Shown: positions 7,361 through 14,835 of the stretch, in pieces
Layout: each line of letters opens with the position of its first letter
Position numbering within the stretch: the stretch's first letter is position 1
NCBI GenBank assembly: GCA_946480705.1
Contig: CAMLLF010000017.1
Location: forward strand, 1-15,648
DNA from: an uncultured Lysobacteraceae bacterium
GTDB taxonomy: Bacteria > Pseudomonadota > Gammaproteobacteria > Xanthomonadales > Rhodanobacteraceae
DNA: 15,648 nucleotides
Reading direction: 5' to 3'
Program-made: the position numbers and the translations under genes
Notes under the pieces: model-generated
What the model was told of the DNA's origin: nothing
What the model saw: only the letters and a program-made list of their open reading frames with translations
Databases searched by the model: none

Positions 7361-8395
7361 TCAAGCGGTCCTGCTTTCCAGCGCCTCCACGCCCATCCGC
7401 GCGATCGTCCCCGCCATGCGTCCGGCGGCGAGTGCCTGCTCGTTCGACGCGTTGCCCTGCAGGGCGCGTTTCATGACGCCTTGCGCGATCGCGGCGAGCC
7501 GGAAGAAGTGGAAGGCGAGGTGGAACGGCCAGTGTCTGCCCGGGTCGAGTCCGGTCGCATCGCCGAAGCGTGCGAGCAGCGACGTTTCGTCAGGGATGCC
7601 CAGCGATGCGCGATCGAGGCCGGCCAGGCCCGGCAGTACGGGATTGCGCGGCAGGCGCAGCGCCATGCAGAAATAGCCGAGGTCGGCGAGCGGATGTCCC
7701 AATGTGGACAGTTCCCAGTCGACGACGGCAAGCAACTGCTGCGAGTCGGACCACATGAGGTTGTCGAGCCGGAAATCGCCATGGACCAGCGCGACGCGGC
7801 CGTCGTCGGCCGGCGCGGCTGCGGGCAACGCGGCGATGAGTTCATCCATCGCCGCGATCGTTTCGGTTTCGCTTGCGCGATACTGCTGGCTCCAGCGCGA
7901 AATCTGCCGCGCGAAATAATCGCCGGGCTTGCCGTAGTCGCCGAGGCCGACGGCGTTCACGTCAAGCCGCGCGAGCGCGACCAGGGTATCGACGGCATTG
8001 CCATAGATCGTCTCGCGCGCGGACGGCGCGAGGTCGGGCAGCGACGGGTCCCACTGCACGCGGCCTGGTACGAAGCTCATCAGATAGAACGTGCTGCCGA
8101 TGATGCTGTCGTCTTCGCACAGGTGCAGCGGTGTCGCGACCGGCACGGCGCTGCCCTGCAGCGCCGCGAGCACGCGGTACTCGCGGTCGACCGCATGCGC
8201 CGAAGCCAGCAGCCGTCCCGGCGGCTTGCGCCGCAGCACGTAGCAGCCGGATTCCGCATCGATGCGATAGGTCGGATTCGACTGGCCGCCCTTGAACTTC
8301 GTCGCGGTCAGCGGCCCGCGAAAACCCGGAACCTTCGTCTCGAGATAGCCAGCGAGCGTATCGACGTCGAATCCGGGGTGCGGCGCTTGATGCAT
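7361..8395 (-). CDS. Phosphotransferase (APH/ACAD10-11 N-domain-like) family protein
   Basis: 344 residues with a kinase-like aminoglycoside-phosphotransferase fold. The N-lobe has FKGGQSNPTYRI (34-45) as the glycine-rich loop and YVLRRKPPG (52-60) with the ATP-contacting Lys. The catalytic loop is HGDFRLDN (205-212) and the metal-binding segment DWELSTLGHPLADLGY (226-241). GGQSNPTY, RRKPPG and DWELSTLGHPLADLG are the hallmark of the subfamily fused to acyl-CoA dehydrogenase in ACAD10/ACAD11, where it phosphorylates 4-hydroxyacyl-CoA. Bacterial stand-alone members usually sit near fatty-acid catabolism genes; no dehydrogenase is seen here, so the substrate is unknown. The ATG at 8395 is chosen because GGAG lies 7 nt before it. 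The frame runs on upstream to 8506 without coding character. It is probably transcribed alone. Confidence 0.88.
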   Translation of the reverse strand: MHQAPHPGFDVDTLAGYLETKVPGFRGPLTATKFKGGQSNPTYRIDAESGCYVLRRKPPGRLLASAHAVDREYRVLAALQGSAVPVATPLHLCEDDSIIGSTFYLMSFVPGRVQWDPSLPDLAPSARETIYGNAVDTLVALARLDVNAVGLGDYGKPGDYFARQISRWSQQYRASETETIAAMDELIAALPAAAPADDGRVALVHGDFRLDNLMWSDSQQLLAVVDWELSTLGHPLADLGYFCMALRLPRNPVLPGLAGLDRASLGIPDETSLLARFGDATGLDPGRHWPFHLAFHFFRLAAIAQGVMKRALQGNASNEQALAAGRMAGTIARMGVEALESRTA

Positions 8396-8558
8396 GGCAT
8401 TGCTCCAGTCGATCGGCTCAGAAGCGCTCCGGGATATCGGCGGGACGTCGATGCGTTGCATGCGTCCGGATGTCCTGCTCGCGCGGCCGCGTCGACCGCA
8501 ATGCATGATCGCACGTGGGGCGCGATCTGACTTCGTTCGAGCGCAGCGGCTCGGAGCG

Positions 8559-9347
8559 TCAGCTCGTGGCGGCCTTGCGCTCGACCAACCGGATCTTGTC
8601 CCCGTCGATCGACCAGAGCGTGCCGGCCGGCGGCGTGGAGATGTAGATCGGCTTCCTGGCCCAGAGGCTCCAGAACACGTGGACCTCGGTGGGCACCGGA
8701 TCGAGCAGGTGGGTGACCATCAGCGCTTCGACGTTCGGGCCGGTCTCCAGCGCGACGCAGGTGCGCGTGAAGCCGCGCTGCGAGGCGACCTGATTGTCCT
8801 TGATCGAGAAGCGATATGTTCCACCGAGCGGAACGAGCGTGTTTTTCGTCGTTCCGGGCAGCAGGTAGACGATCCAGTCTTCCGATGCGTTCGAGCCGGG
8901 CAGGACGACGGGATTGTAGGTCGTGGCGCATGGCTGGAACGTCGACGCCAGCGCGGACGACCGCGCAGAAGCCGCGCCCGATTCAAAGGCAGACAGCGGC
9001 GCGGGAGCTTCCGCTATCTCGACCTCTCCGGCAACGCCTTGCGTTACCGGAACGCGATAAAGCGCGGCGGGAGTGCTGTCGATGAAGGTTACGACGATGG
9101 CATCGCCGCGCTGCTCGGTGACCCAGCCTTTTATACGTTTGTCTTTCTTGAATTTTCGGACCGCACGCGCAGCATCCGTGGCCACGGATGCGGCCTGATC
9201 GTGGCGGTAGATCGTTGCGCCGGTCGATGCCGCCGCTGCGAGCGCCGCAGACTCCTCGGCGGGCGGCAGCTCGGCGGGAAGCCTTCCCTCTGCGAAGGCG
9301 CAGGAACCGGCGAGAGCAAGCGATACGGCAAGAAGTTGGCGGAGCAT
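8559..9347 (-). CDS. Secreted protein of unknown function
   Basis: I do not recognise this family. The 262-residue precursor begins with a clear Sec signal peptide (1-19, cleavage after AFA). A basic patch (RAVRKFKKDKRIKGW, 61-75) precedes the mature core. That core is strand-rich, with VVTFID (85-90), DWIVYLLPG (157-165), GTYRFSI (176-182) and VHVFWSLWARKPIYIS (222-237). Cys140 and Cys197 are the only cysteines after the signal peptide and could form one disulfide in the periplasm or outside the cell. The C-terminal third looks like a compact beta domain. The ATG at 9347 has AAGG 6 nt upstream. A TAGACT -10-like hexamer lies upstream on the same strand, so it may have its own promoter. The gene is separated by 163 bp and 206 bp from its neighbours, which suggests it is monocistronic. 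Its coding reality is supported by the signal peptide, ribosome site and length. Confidence 0.8.
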   Translation of the reverse strand: MLRQLLAVSLALAGSCAFAEGRLPAELPPAEESAALAAAASTGATIYRHDQAASVATDAARAVRKFKKDKRIKGWVTEQRGDAIVVTFIDSTPAALYRVPVTQGVAGEVEIAEAPAPLSAFESGAASARSSALASTFQPCATTYNPVVLPGSNASEDWIVYLLPGTTKNTLVPLGGTYRFSIKDNQVASQRGFTRTCVALETGPNVEALMVTHLLDPVPTEVHVFWSLWARKPIYISTPPAGTLWSIDGDKIRLVERKAATS

Positions 9348-9376
9348 GCGAAACCTTGGCGGCGATCGAAGCGCCC

Positions 9377-9382
9377 AGTCTA
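9377..9382 (-). promoter_or_regulatory. Candidate -10 box for the secreted unknown protein
   Basis: TAGACT on the minus strand lies about 30 nt before the ATG at 9347, leaving a short leader with AAGG. No good -35 hexamer is seen at 16-18 bp, so support is modest. Confidence 0.25.
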
Positions 9383-9553
9383 GCAGCGCAGACAAGGCGG
9401 AGATTCGTGCGTGCTCATACGCGGCATCATGCTCTCGCGCCGATGCGATCCGTCGGATGCCTGTCGCGCGCTTTCCGGATGCCGAGTTTGGCCGGACGCG
9501 CATGCAAGACGCTGCGTCGGATATCGCGCCGTTCAATCAGTGCCCGCAGGCGG

Positions 9554-10126
9554 TCAGAGCCCGGCGGCGGCTTCCCAGACGTTGTCCCGCCCGACCCGCT
9601 GTTCCCAGGCCCGATACTGCGCGACGAGCGGACGCGCGTAGTCCGGCAGGTCCTCATCCGGCGGCTCGCTGACGAGGAAAGGCATGCCTTCCTTGAACCA
9701 TGCCGGGGTCCGCTGCCGCCCGAGGAGTCCGAGCTGCTGCGCCTGCAGCATGTGGACGTATTCGTGCTCCACGATATGGGCGACCCACGACTCGGGCGGC
9801 AGGATCACGCCCCAGTCGAACAGCGTGGCGCCGCGCTCCATGCCGCCGCCGAAGGATTGATAGCAGGCGCGGGTCGCGCAGAACACGGTGAGCGGCGGCT
9901 GCTTCAACGGCACGAGTTTGCGTCCCACCGCCGTCATCGCGTCGCGCTGGAGTCTTAGTGCAACGTCGAACTCGGCCGGGTTCTCGACGCAGACGCGGTC
10001 GGCGCAGGTCACGCCGTTCAGCGCCGGCGCCAGGATCCTGACGGGGTTGAACGTCGCCCACGCGATCGCGGGCGCGGCTGCCAGCAACGCGAGCGCGGCG
10101 AGCGTCAGTGTGCGGCGCGATCTCAT
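9554..10126 (-). CDS. Small exported HExxH metallopeptidase-like protein
   Basis: 190 residues. The N-terminal hydrophobic segment (5-22) is a signal peptide or anchor. Zinc-binding HEYVH (121-125) sits in HIVEHEYVHMLQ, and WFKEGMPFLV (143-152) supplies Glu146 as a probable third ligand, 21 residues after the second His. This is the gluzincin arrangement of the peptidase MA-like clan. Four cysteines (41, 46, 83, 88) in the mature part suggest two disulfides in the periplasm. At 190 residues it is a minimal catalytic unit with no added binding domain. The ATG at 10126 is 12 nt after the stop of the histidine-phosphatase-like gene and has GAGGG upstream, so it is the last gene of the yggS-proC operon. 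Substrate unknown; it could also be a catalytically reduced relative. Confidence 0.8.
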   Translation of the reverse strand: MRSRRTLTLAALALLAAAPAIAWATFNPVRILAPALNGVTCADRVCVENPAEFDVALRLQRDAMTAVGRKLVPLKQPPLTVFCATRACYQSFGGGMERGATLFDWGVILPPESWVAHIVEHEYVHMLQAQQLGLLGRQRTPAWFKEGMPFLVSEPPDEDLPDYARPLVAQYRAWEQRVGRDNVWEAAAGL

Positions 10127-10138
10127 CGGCGGACGCCC

Positions 10139-10858
10139 TCAGACGAAGCTGTGCAGCTCGCGGTGCGCGTCGCTGTCCAGATGCGGCAGATGGCTCCAGC
10201 GGCGCAGCTGCCACGCGCCGTTCTCGCGCGCGAACTCGACGATGCCGGAATTGGCGAGACTCAGGTTGTGCCGGATCGTCTCGGCTTCGTCGAGTGCGAG
10301 CAGCGCCTGCGCGCAACGCGAGATGACGCCGCCCGAACTGACGACGAGCGCCGTGCCCGCGCCTGCGTGCGCTTCGGCGCGGTCGCGCGCACGGCGCACG
10401 CGGTCGCGGAACGCCTGCAGCGTTTCGGGCATGAAGCCGTCGAGCGCGCCGGCGTCCCAGGCGTGGAACGCGCGGCTGATCAGCGCCTGGATGCGCGCGG
10501 GATCGAGACCGCCGCGCAGCGCGATCAGGTCCGGGTCGTTCGTTGCCTGTGCGGCATAGCCGCGCAGCAGGCTCTCGTGATCGAACTCGTTCCAGTCGGC
10601 GTCGGCGACGGCCGTCGGCAAGGGCCGGTCGACGGCATGCGCCGCGAGTTCGAGCGCCTGCAGCGTTTCGCGATGACGGCGCTGCGTGCCGCTGACGACG
10701 TGGGCGAATTCGAGTTCCGGCTGTGCGGCGAGCCAGCGCGCGAGCAGTTCCGCCTGGCGCAGCCCGCGCTCGGACAGGCGGTCGTAGTCGTCGGTGCCGA
10801 AGCTCGCCTGCGCGTGGCGGATCAGCAGCAGGCGTGTGCCCGCGTCACTCGGTGACAT
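10139..10858 (-). CDS. Histidine phosphatase superfamily protein with altered second His motif
   Basis: 239 residues of the phosphoglycerate-mutase-like fold. Catalytic LLLIRHAQAS (10-19) has the phospho-accepting His15. SGTQRRHRETLQ (56-67) provides the phosphate-pocket arginines and WNEFDHESLL (88-97) the acid region. The motif that usually reads SHGG, carrying the second catalytic His, is VVSSGGVIS here, with Ser in place of His. Some family branches share this change, so activity is not excluded. The likely substrate is a small phosphate ester, but nothing in the sequence fixes it. Its ATG at 10858 lies inside the end of the DUF4426 gene (14-nt overlap), showing translational coupling. 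The metallopeptidase gene follows after 12 nt. The cytosolic location is inferred from the lack of a signal peptide. Confidence 0.87.
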   Translation of the reverse strand: MSPSDAGTRLLLIRHAQASFGTDDYDRLSERGLRQAELLARWLAAQPELEFAHVVSGTQRRHRETLQALELAAHAVDRPLPTAVADADWNEFDHESLLRGYAAQATNDPDLIALRGGLDPARIQALISRAFHAWDAGALDGFMPETLQAFRDRVRRARDRAEAHAGAGTALVVSSGGVISRCAQALLALDEAETIRHNLSLANSGIVEFARENGAWQLRRWSHLPHLDSDAHRELHSFV

Positions 10859-11294
10859 AGTTCTTGCTGAACTTCAGCGTGTACGGCCGCGCGCCGCCGG
10901 CCGGCGTGATGCGCAGATCGAAGCTCAGCGTGTCGCTGCCGCGCACGGGAAATTCGGCGATGTAGTAGATCGCGTCGGTTTCGCGGATCTCGCGCATGGC
11001 GAGGTCGCTGCGCTGTCCGGCGAGATTCGCGACGGTTCCGCGAATTTCGGCGGCAACCGGCACCGGCGGCTCGCCGGCCTTCTGCACCGCGATATTGAGC
11101 AGGCCCTGCTTGCTCGATCGCGTGAGCTTGTACTGTGCGGCCGCCTGCGCCGGCAGCAGGTCGGTCGACAGCGCGTTGTAGTGCACGAGATGACCGTCGA
11201 AGCGCTGCATCTGCTCGGTGCGTCCGCGCGCGGGCAACAGCAGCATGAGAATCGCCGCTCCGGCGAGCAGCCCGATCTTGTAGGCGAGTTTCAT
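10845..11294 (-). CDS. DUF4426 domain-containing exported protein
   Basis: 149 residues with an N-terminal hydrophobic segment (about 5-20), probably a signal peptide or anchor. A beta-rich domain of the DUF4426 family follows, seen in FDGHLVHYNALSTDLLP (32-48), AQYKLTRSSKQGLLNIAVQ (53-71) and DAIYYIAEFPVRGSDTLSFD. The function is unknown. In Pseudomonas the family member sits in yggT-metX-metW-DUF4426-rdgB order; here it directly follows yggT after 48 nt and the met genes are absent. GGAG lies 7 nt before the ATG at 11294. Its stop lies 14 nt inside the next gene. It belongs to the yggS-proC-yggT transcript by spacing and direction. Identification rests on remembered family pattern. Confidence 0.82.
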   Translation of the reverse strand: MKLAYKIGLLAGAAILMLLLPARGRTEQMQRFDGHLVHYNALSTDLLPAQAAAQYKLTRSSKQGLLNIAVQKAGEPPVPVAAEIRGTVANLAGQRSDLAMREIRETDAIYYIAEFPVRGSDTLSFDLRITPAGGARPYTLKFSKNYVTE

Positions 11295-11342
11295 CGGCGT
11301 CTCCGGCAGGTCGATCGGCGCGATCTTACATCGCCCGCCGCG

Positions 11343-11918
11343 TCACAGCGGCGGCAGGAACACGCGCAGCGCGCCGAGCAGATGCGTGAGCGCGAGCATG
11401 GTCAGCCGCAGCACGATCGATGCATACAGCGGCGACAGATCGAAATGTTCCAGTCGCGGCGGCCATTTGCGGAACGGTCGCAGCAACGGTTCGGTCAGGC
11501 CGAACAGCACTTCGACCGCGGGATTGCGCCGGTCCGGCGAAAAGAAGCTCGCGATCGCACTGAACAGGATGCCCCAGAACGCGATGCCGAGCAGGAAGTA
11601 GATCGTCACGGCCGTGCCGGTCAGCAGCAATTCCCCGATGCGCAGGGGATAGCCGACGAGCAGGAACATGAGCGCGGTCTGCAGCAGCGCGATCAGCCAT
11701 AGCACGAGCACCGTCGCGAGGCTGACCTGCCGCACCGGCGGCACGAGCTGGCTCAGCGGGCCGACGACGGGATTCGTGACTTTGTATATGAATTGACACA
11801 GCGGGTTGTTGAACCGCACGCGTGTCAGCGGCAGCAGCAGGCGCAGTGCGAACACCAGCATCACCATGCTGAAGAAGATCTGCACGAGCATCAGGCCCGC
11901 ATCGCGGAAGAAGCCCAT
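11343..11918 (-). CDS. yggT: YggT family integral membrane protein
   Basis: 191 residues with two YggT repeats. Hydrophobic segments lie at about 9-30, 66-88, 98-125 and 165-188. Each repeat ends in the family pattern of hydrophobic helix, short polar stretch and Pro-Leu-(Arg): NPVVGPLSQLVPP in the first and LTEPLLRPFRKWPP in the second. Family members are inner-membrane proteins linked to osmotic or potassium stress in E. coli and conserved beside proC and yggS in many bacteria; the biochemical role is unsettled. The ATG at 11918 lies 3 nt after the proC stop and has GGGAGG 7 nt upstream, so it is co-transcribed with proC. Length is normal for a two-repeat member. Confidence 0.92.
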   Translation of the reverse strand: MGFFRDAGLMLVQIFFSMVMLVFALRLLLPLTRVRFNNPLCQFIYKVTNPVVGPLSQLVPPVRQVSLATVLVLWLIALLQTALMFLLVGYPLRIGELLLTGTAVTIYFLLGIAFWGILFSAIASFFSPDRRNPAVEVLFGLTEPLLRPFRKWPPRLEHFDLSPLYASIVLRLTMLALTHLLGALRVFLPPL

Positions 11919-11921
11919 GGC

Positions 11922-12764
11922 TCAGCCTCCCGATCCGGCAGCGAGTTCGCGGCCGCGCCGCGTGGCCGCCGCAACGGCGTCGGCGACGACGTCGCGCAGA
12001 CCGTGAGCGGCGAAGCGGTCGAGCGCGGCCTGCGTCGTGCCGCCCGGCGAGGTCACGCGCCGGCGCAGCACCGCGGCGGTCTCGCCGTCCTCGCGCAGCA
12101 TGCGTCCGGCGCCGAGCGCGGTCTGCGCCGCGAGCAGCCGCGCGGCGTCGCGCGGCAGGCCCTGCGCTACCGCGGCGTCTTCGAGCGCTTCGGCCAGCAG
12201 GAAGAAATACGCCGGACCCGAGCCCGACAGCGCGGTTACGATGTCCATCTGGTCCTCGGCCTCGATCCAGACCACCGCACCCGCGGCGCCGAGGATGGTC
12301 TGCGCGGCCTCGCGCTGCGCCGGAGTCGCGCGCCCGTTCGCGCAGAGGCCGCTGGCACCGGCGCCGATCAGTGCCGGCGTGTTCGGCATGCTGCGTACGA
12401 TCGCCGTGCCGCCGCCGCACCACGCGTCGAGCTGATCCATGCGAATGCCGGCCGCGATCGACAGCAGCAGTGCGCCGCGTTCCTGCACGACCGGCGTGAG
12501 CGCTTCGCAGACCGACCGCATGACCTGCGGCTTGACCGCGAGCACGACGACGTCGGCACCGGCGGCGGCCGCGCTGCCGTCGGCGTGGACGGCGACCCCG
12601 AAGTCGCGCGCGAGCGCGTCGCGCAGTTCGGCATTCGGTTCGGCGACCGCGATGTTTCCGGGCGCGGCGCCCTGGCGCACGAGCCCGCCGATCAGGCTGC
12701 GCGCCATGTTGCCGCCGCCGACGAAGGCGATGCGCGGCTGCGGAATGGTCGGGGTGTCGGGCAT
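11922..12764 (-). CDS. proC: Pyrroline-5-carboxylate reductase
   Basis: Catalyses NAD(P)H-dependent reduction of 1-pyrroline-5-carboxylate to L-proline, the last step of proline synthesis, in the cytosol. At 280 residues it is normal length. IAFVGGGNMARSLIGGL opens the Rossmann domain near residue 12. SMPNTPALIGAG marks the nucleotide and substrate cleft, ALSGSGPAYFFLLAEAL the C-terminal dimerisation helix, and VTSPGGTTQAAL the conserved substrate-binding loop. The ATG at 12764 is preferred; a TTG 18 nt upstream (12782) keeps frame but adds atypical residues and lacks a ribosome site. The gene is 139 nt downstream of yggS with a REP palindrome between them, and 3 nt upstream of yggT. Confidence 0.95.
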   Translation of the reverse strand: MPDTPTIPQPRIAFVGGGNMARSLIGGLVRQGAAPGNIAVAEPNAELRDALARDFGVAVHADGSAAAAGADVVVLAVKPQVMRSVCEALTPVVQERGALLLSIAAGIRMDQLDAWCGGGTAIVRSMPNTPALIGAGASGLCANGRATPAQREAAQTILGAAGAVVWIEAEDQMDIVTALSGSGPAYFFLLAEALEDAAVAQGLPRDAARLLAAQTALGAGRMLREDGETAAVLRRRVTSPGGTTQAALDRFAAHGLRDVVADAVAAATRRGRELAAGSGG

Positions 12765-12872
12765 GGGATGCGTTCGTCGCAATCAGGAGAGCGCGAGCAT
12801 AGCGGGCGCGGTGCGAGAGGTGCGAGTCGAAGACGCCTGACGGGTTGCGGCGTGCGCGAAACAGGGCGGTGC

Positions 12873-12907
12873 AGGCTGGGGTTCGCCGGCGGCTCACCCC
12901 AGCCTAC
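12873..12907 (-). repeat. GTAG-headed REP palindrome at the end of yggS
   Basis: On the minus strand CGTAGGCTGGGGT pairs with ACCCCAGCCT through a perfect 10-bp stem (12905-12896 with 12882-12873) and a 13-nt GC-rich loop. The head GTAG contains the TAG stop codon of yggS. It is a second REP type in this window: same CGTAGG head as the units at 4609-4892, different stem sequence. In the mRNA it would separate yggS from proC and could slow decay or attenuate transcription. Confidence 0.8.
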
Positions 12908-13578
12908 GGTCTCGCGCCGAACAGTGCCGAGCCGATGCGTACCAGCGTCGCGCCTTCGGCGATCGCGAGTTCGAAGTCCTCGCTCATGCCCATCGACAAG
13001 GTGTCGATGCCGGCGTGCCCACGCCGCAATGCGTGAAACAGTTCCCGCATGCGCGCAAACGCGGCGCGGCGCAGCGTCAGGTCCGCATGCGGCGCGGGAA
13101 TCGCCATGAGCCCGCGCAGCTGCAGCGCCGGCTCCGCGGCGACCGCAGCAGCGAGGCCGGTGACCGCTTCGGGAGCGCAGCCCGACTTCGACGCTTCGTC
13201 GTCGACGTTGACCTGGATCAGCACCTGCAGCGGCGCGCGATGCGGCGGGCGGAAGCGGGCGAGCGGCGCGACGAGCTTGGCGCGATCCAGCGTCTGCAGC
13301 CAGTCGAAGTGCTCGGCGACCTCGCGGCATTTGTTCGACTGCAGCGGACCGATCAGATGCCATTCGAGCGCGAGATCGGCCAGCTCGCGCTGCTTGGCCA
13401 GCGCTTCCTGCACGTAGTTCTCGCCGAAGCGGCGCTGGCCCAGCGCAGCGAGCGCGCGGACTGCCGCGGCCGGCTTGGTCTTGCTGACCGCGAGCAGGGC
13501 TGCATCATGGTTTTGCTGCGCCGCAGCATGCGCGATCCGGGCACAGATCTCAGTAAAGGCAGTTTCCGAAGAACTCAT
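12904..13578 (-). CDS. yggS: YggS family PLP-homeostasis protein
   Basis: 224 residues, an alanine-racemase-like TIM barrel that binds pyridoxal 5'-phosphate and buffers its cellular level without known catalysis. Key segments are LLAVSKTKP with the PLP Schiff-base lysine (near residue 33), FGENYVQEA, WHLIGPLQSNK, and the phosphate-binding end LSMGMSEDFELAI with GATLVRIGSALFG. The ATG at 13578 is preferred; an in-frame GTG at 13587 would add three residues, and neither has a strong ribosome site. It heads the minus-strand run yggS-proC-yggT and diverges from pilT across a region with a shared -10-like palindrome. The stop codon lies in a REP element. PLP function links it loosely to pdxH in the same window, about 9 kb away. 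Confidence 0.94.
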   Translation of the reverse strand: MSSSETAFTEICARIAHAAAQQNHDAALLAVSKTKPAAAVRALAALGQRRFGENYVQEALAKQRELADLALEWHLIGPLQSNKCREVAEHFDWLQTLDRAKLVAPLARFRPPHRAPLQVLIQVNVDDEASKSGCAPEAVTGLAAAVAAEPALQLRGLMAIPAPHADLTLRRAAFARMRELFHALRRGHAGIDTLSMGMSEDFELAIAEGATLVRIGSALFGARP

Positions 13579-13606
13579 CTCAACCACGCACGCCAGCGGA
13601 AAATTG

Positions 13607-13626
13607 CCGAGCTATACTCGGCCGAG
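13607..13626. promoter_or_regulatory. Palindromic -10 region between divergent yggS and pilT
   Basis: TATACT (13613-13618, plus strand) is a good -10 hexamer about 50 nt before the pilT ATG, and its other strand gives TATAGC facing yggS. It sits inside CCGAG-CTATA-CTCGG followed by a second CCGAG, so overlapping arms of dyad symmetry surround the box. No convincing -35 is visible for either direction, which may mean an activator is used. Divergent use is inference. Confidence 0.35.
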
Positions 13627-13668
13627 ACCACGCCGGACAACGGCGACGATTGACTTGGGGGATTGCGC

Positions 13669-14706
13669 ATGGATATTGCCGAGCTTCTGGCGTTCTCAGT
13701 CAAGAATAAAGCTTCGGACCTGCACCTGTCCGCGGGCCTGCCGCCGATGATCCGCGTCGACGGCGACGTGCGCCGCATCAACATTCCGGCGCTCGATCAC
13801 AAGCAGATCCACTCGCTGATCTACGACATCATGTCGGACAAGCAGCGGCGCGACTACGAAGAATTCCTCGAGGTCGACTTCTCGTTCGAGATTCCGGGCC
13901 TCGCACGCTTCCGCGTGAACGCGTTCAACCAGAACCGCGGCGCCGGCGCGGTCTTCCGTACGATTCCCTCGGAAGTGCTCACGCTCGAAGACCTCGGCTG
14001 CCCGAAGATCTTCAAGGAACTGATCTCCCAGCCGCAGGGCCTGATCCTCGTGACCGGTCCGACCGGTTCGGGCAAGTCGACGACGCTCGCGGCGATGGTC
14101 GACCACGTCAACAAGAACGAATACGCGCACATCCTGTCGGTCGAAGATCCGATCGAATTCGTGCACACCTCGCAGAAGTGCCTGATCAACCAGCGCGAGG
14201 TGCATCGCGACACGCACGGCTTCAACGAAGCGCTGCGCTCGGCGCTGCGCGAAGACCCCGACTACATCCTCGTCGGCGAGTTGCGCGACCTCGAGACCAT
14301 CCGTCTCGCGCTGACCGCCGCGGAAACCGGCCATCTCGTGTTCGCGACGCTGCATACCTCGTCGGCGGCCAAGACGGTCGACCGCATCATCGACGTGTTC
14401 CCGGCCGGCGAAAAGCCGATGGTGCGCTCGATGCTGTCCGAATCGCTGCGCGCGGTGATCTCGCAGTCGCTGCTGAAGAAAGTCGGCGGCGGTCGAATCG
14501 CGGCGCACGAGATCATGGTCGGCATTCCGGCGATCAGAAACCTGATCCGCGAGGACAAGGTCGCGCAGATGTATTCGTCGATCCAGACCGGCGCACAATA
14601 CGGCATGCAGACGCTCGACCAGTGCCTGCTCGATCTCGTCAAACGCGGACTGGTTACGCGACCGCAGGCGTCCAGTTATGCGAAGAACAAGGAAATCTTC
14701 AAGTGA
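13669..14706 (+). CDS. pilT: Type IV pilus retraction ATPase PilT
   Basis: Hexameric cytoplasmic ATPase that powers pilus disassembly, for twitching motility, DNA uptake and phage entry. At 345 residues it is standard length. An N-terminal PAS-like domain (about 1-100, DLHLSAGLPPMIRVDG) precedes the RecA-like domain with Walker A GPTGSGKS (130-137). The Asp box region is ILSVEDPIEFVH (155-166), the Walker B segment DYILVGELRD (198-207) has Glu204, and the His box is GHLVFATLHT (221-230). The PilT-specific AIRNLIRED (288-296) is intact. The ATG at 13669 is supported by GGGGGA 6 nt upstream; an in-frame TTG two codons earlier is disregarded. pilU follows 129 nt later. Adjacent pilT-pilU divergent from yggS is the Pseudomonas/Xanthomonas arrangement. 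Confidence 0.97.
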   Translation: MDIAELLAFSVKNKASDLHLSAGLPPMIRVDGDVRRINIPALDHKQIHSLIYDIMSDKQRRDYEEFLEVDFSFEIPGLARFRVNAFNQNRGAGAVFRTIPSEVLTLEDLGCPKIFKELISQPQGLILVTGPTGSGKSTTLAAMVDHVNKNEYAHILSVEDPIEFVHTSQKCLINQREVHRDTHGFNEALRSALREDPDYILVGELRDLETIRLALTAAETGHLVFATLHTSSAAKTVDRIIDVFPAGEKPMVRSMLSESLRAVISQSLLKKVGGGRIAAHEIMVGIPAIRNLIREDKVAQMYSSIQTGAQYGMQTLDQCLLDLVKRGLVTRPQASSYAKNKEIFK

Positions 14707-14717
14707 TCCATCGCGGC

Positions 14718-14731
14718 CGGCGTTCGCGCCG
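14718..14731 (+). other. Small TTCG-loop hairpin after pilT
   Basis: CGGCG and CGCCG form a 5-bp stem around TTCG, beginning 12 nt after the pilT stop. There is no T-run, so full termination is unlikely. It could trim pilT-pilU readthrough or protect the pilT 3' end. The rest of the 129-nt pilT-pilU spacer shows nothing else convincing. Confidence 0.25.
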
Positions 14732-14835
14732 TCCGCGGCGCTTGAAGGCGTCCCCGTAACGCGCCGGCGCGGCAGCCGGGCGCATCGCATCGCGATCGCC
14801 CGCGACTCGCTCCTCCGGTGCTCTTGGAGCAGGCA

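Noticed and set aside
8538..8553. CGAGC/GCTCG hairpin downstream of the secreted unknown gene as terminator
   Set aside because: Only five base pairs and no T-run on the minus strand.
11326..12897. A 523-codon minus-strand frame overlapping yggT and proC
   Set aside because: Arg-rich off-frame translation of two well-recognised genes on the same strand.
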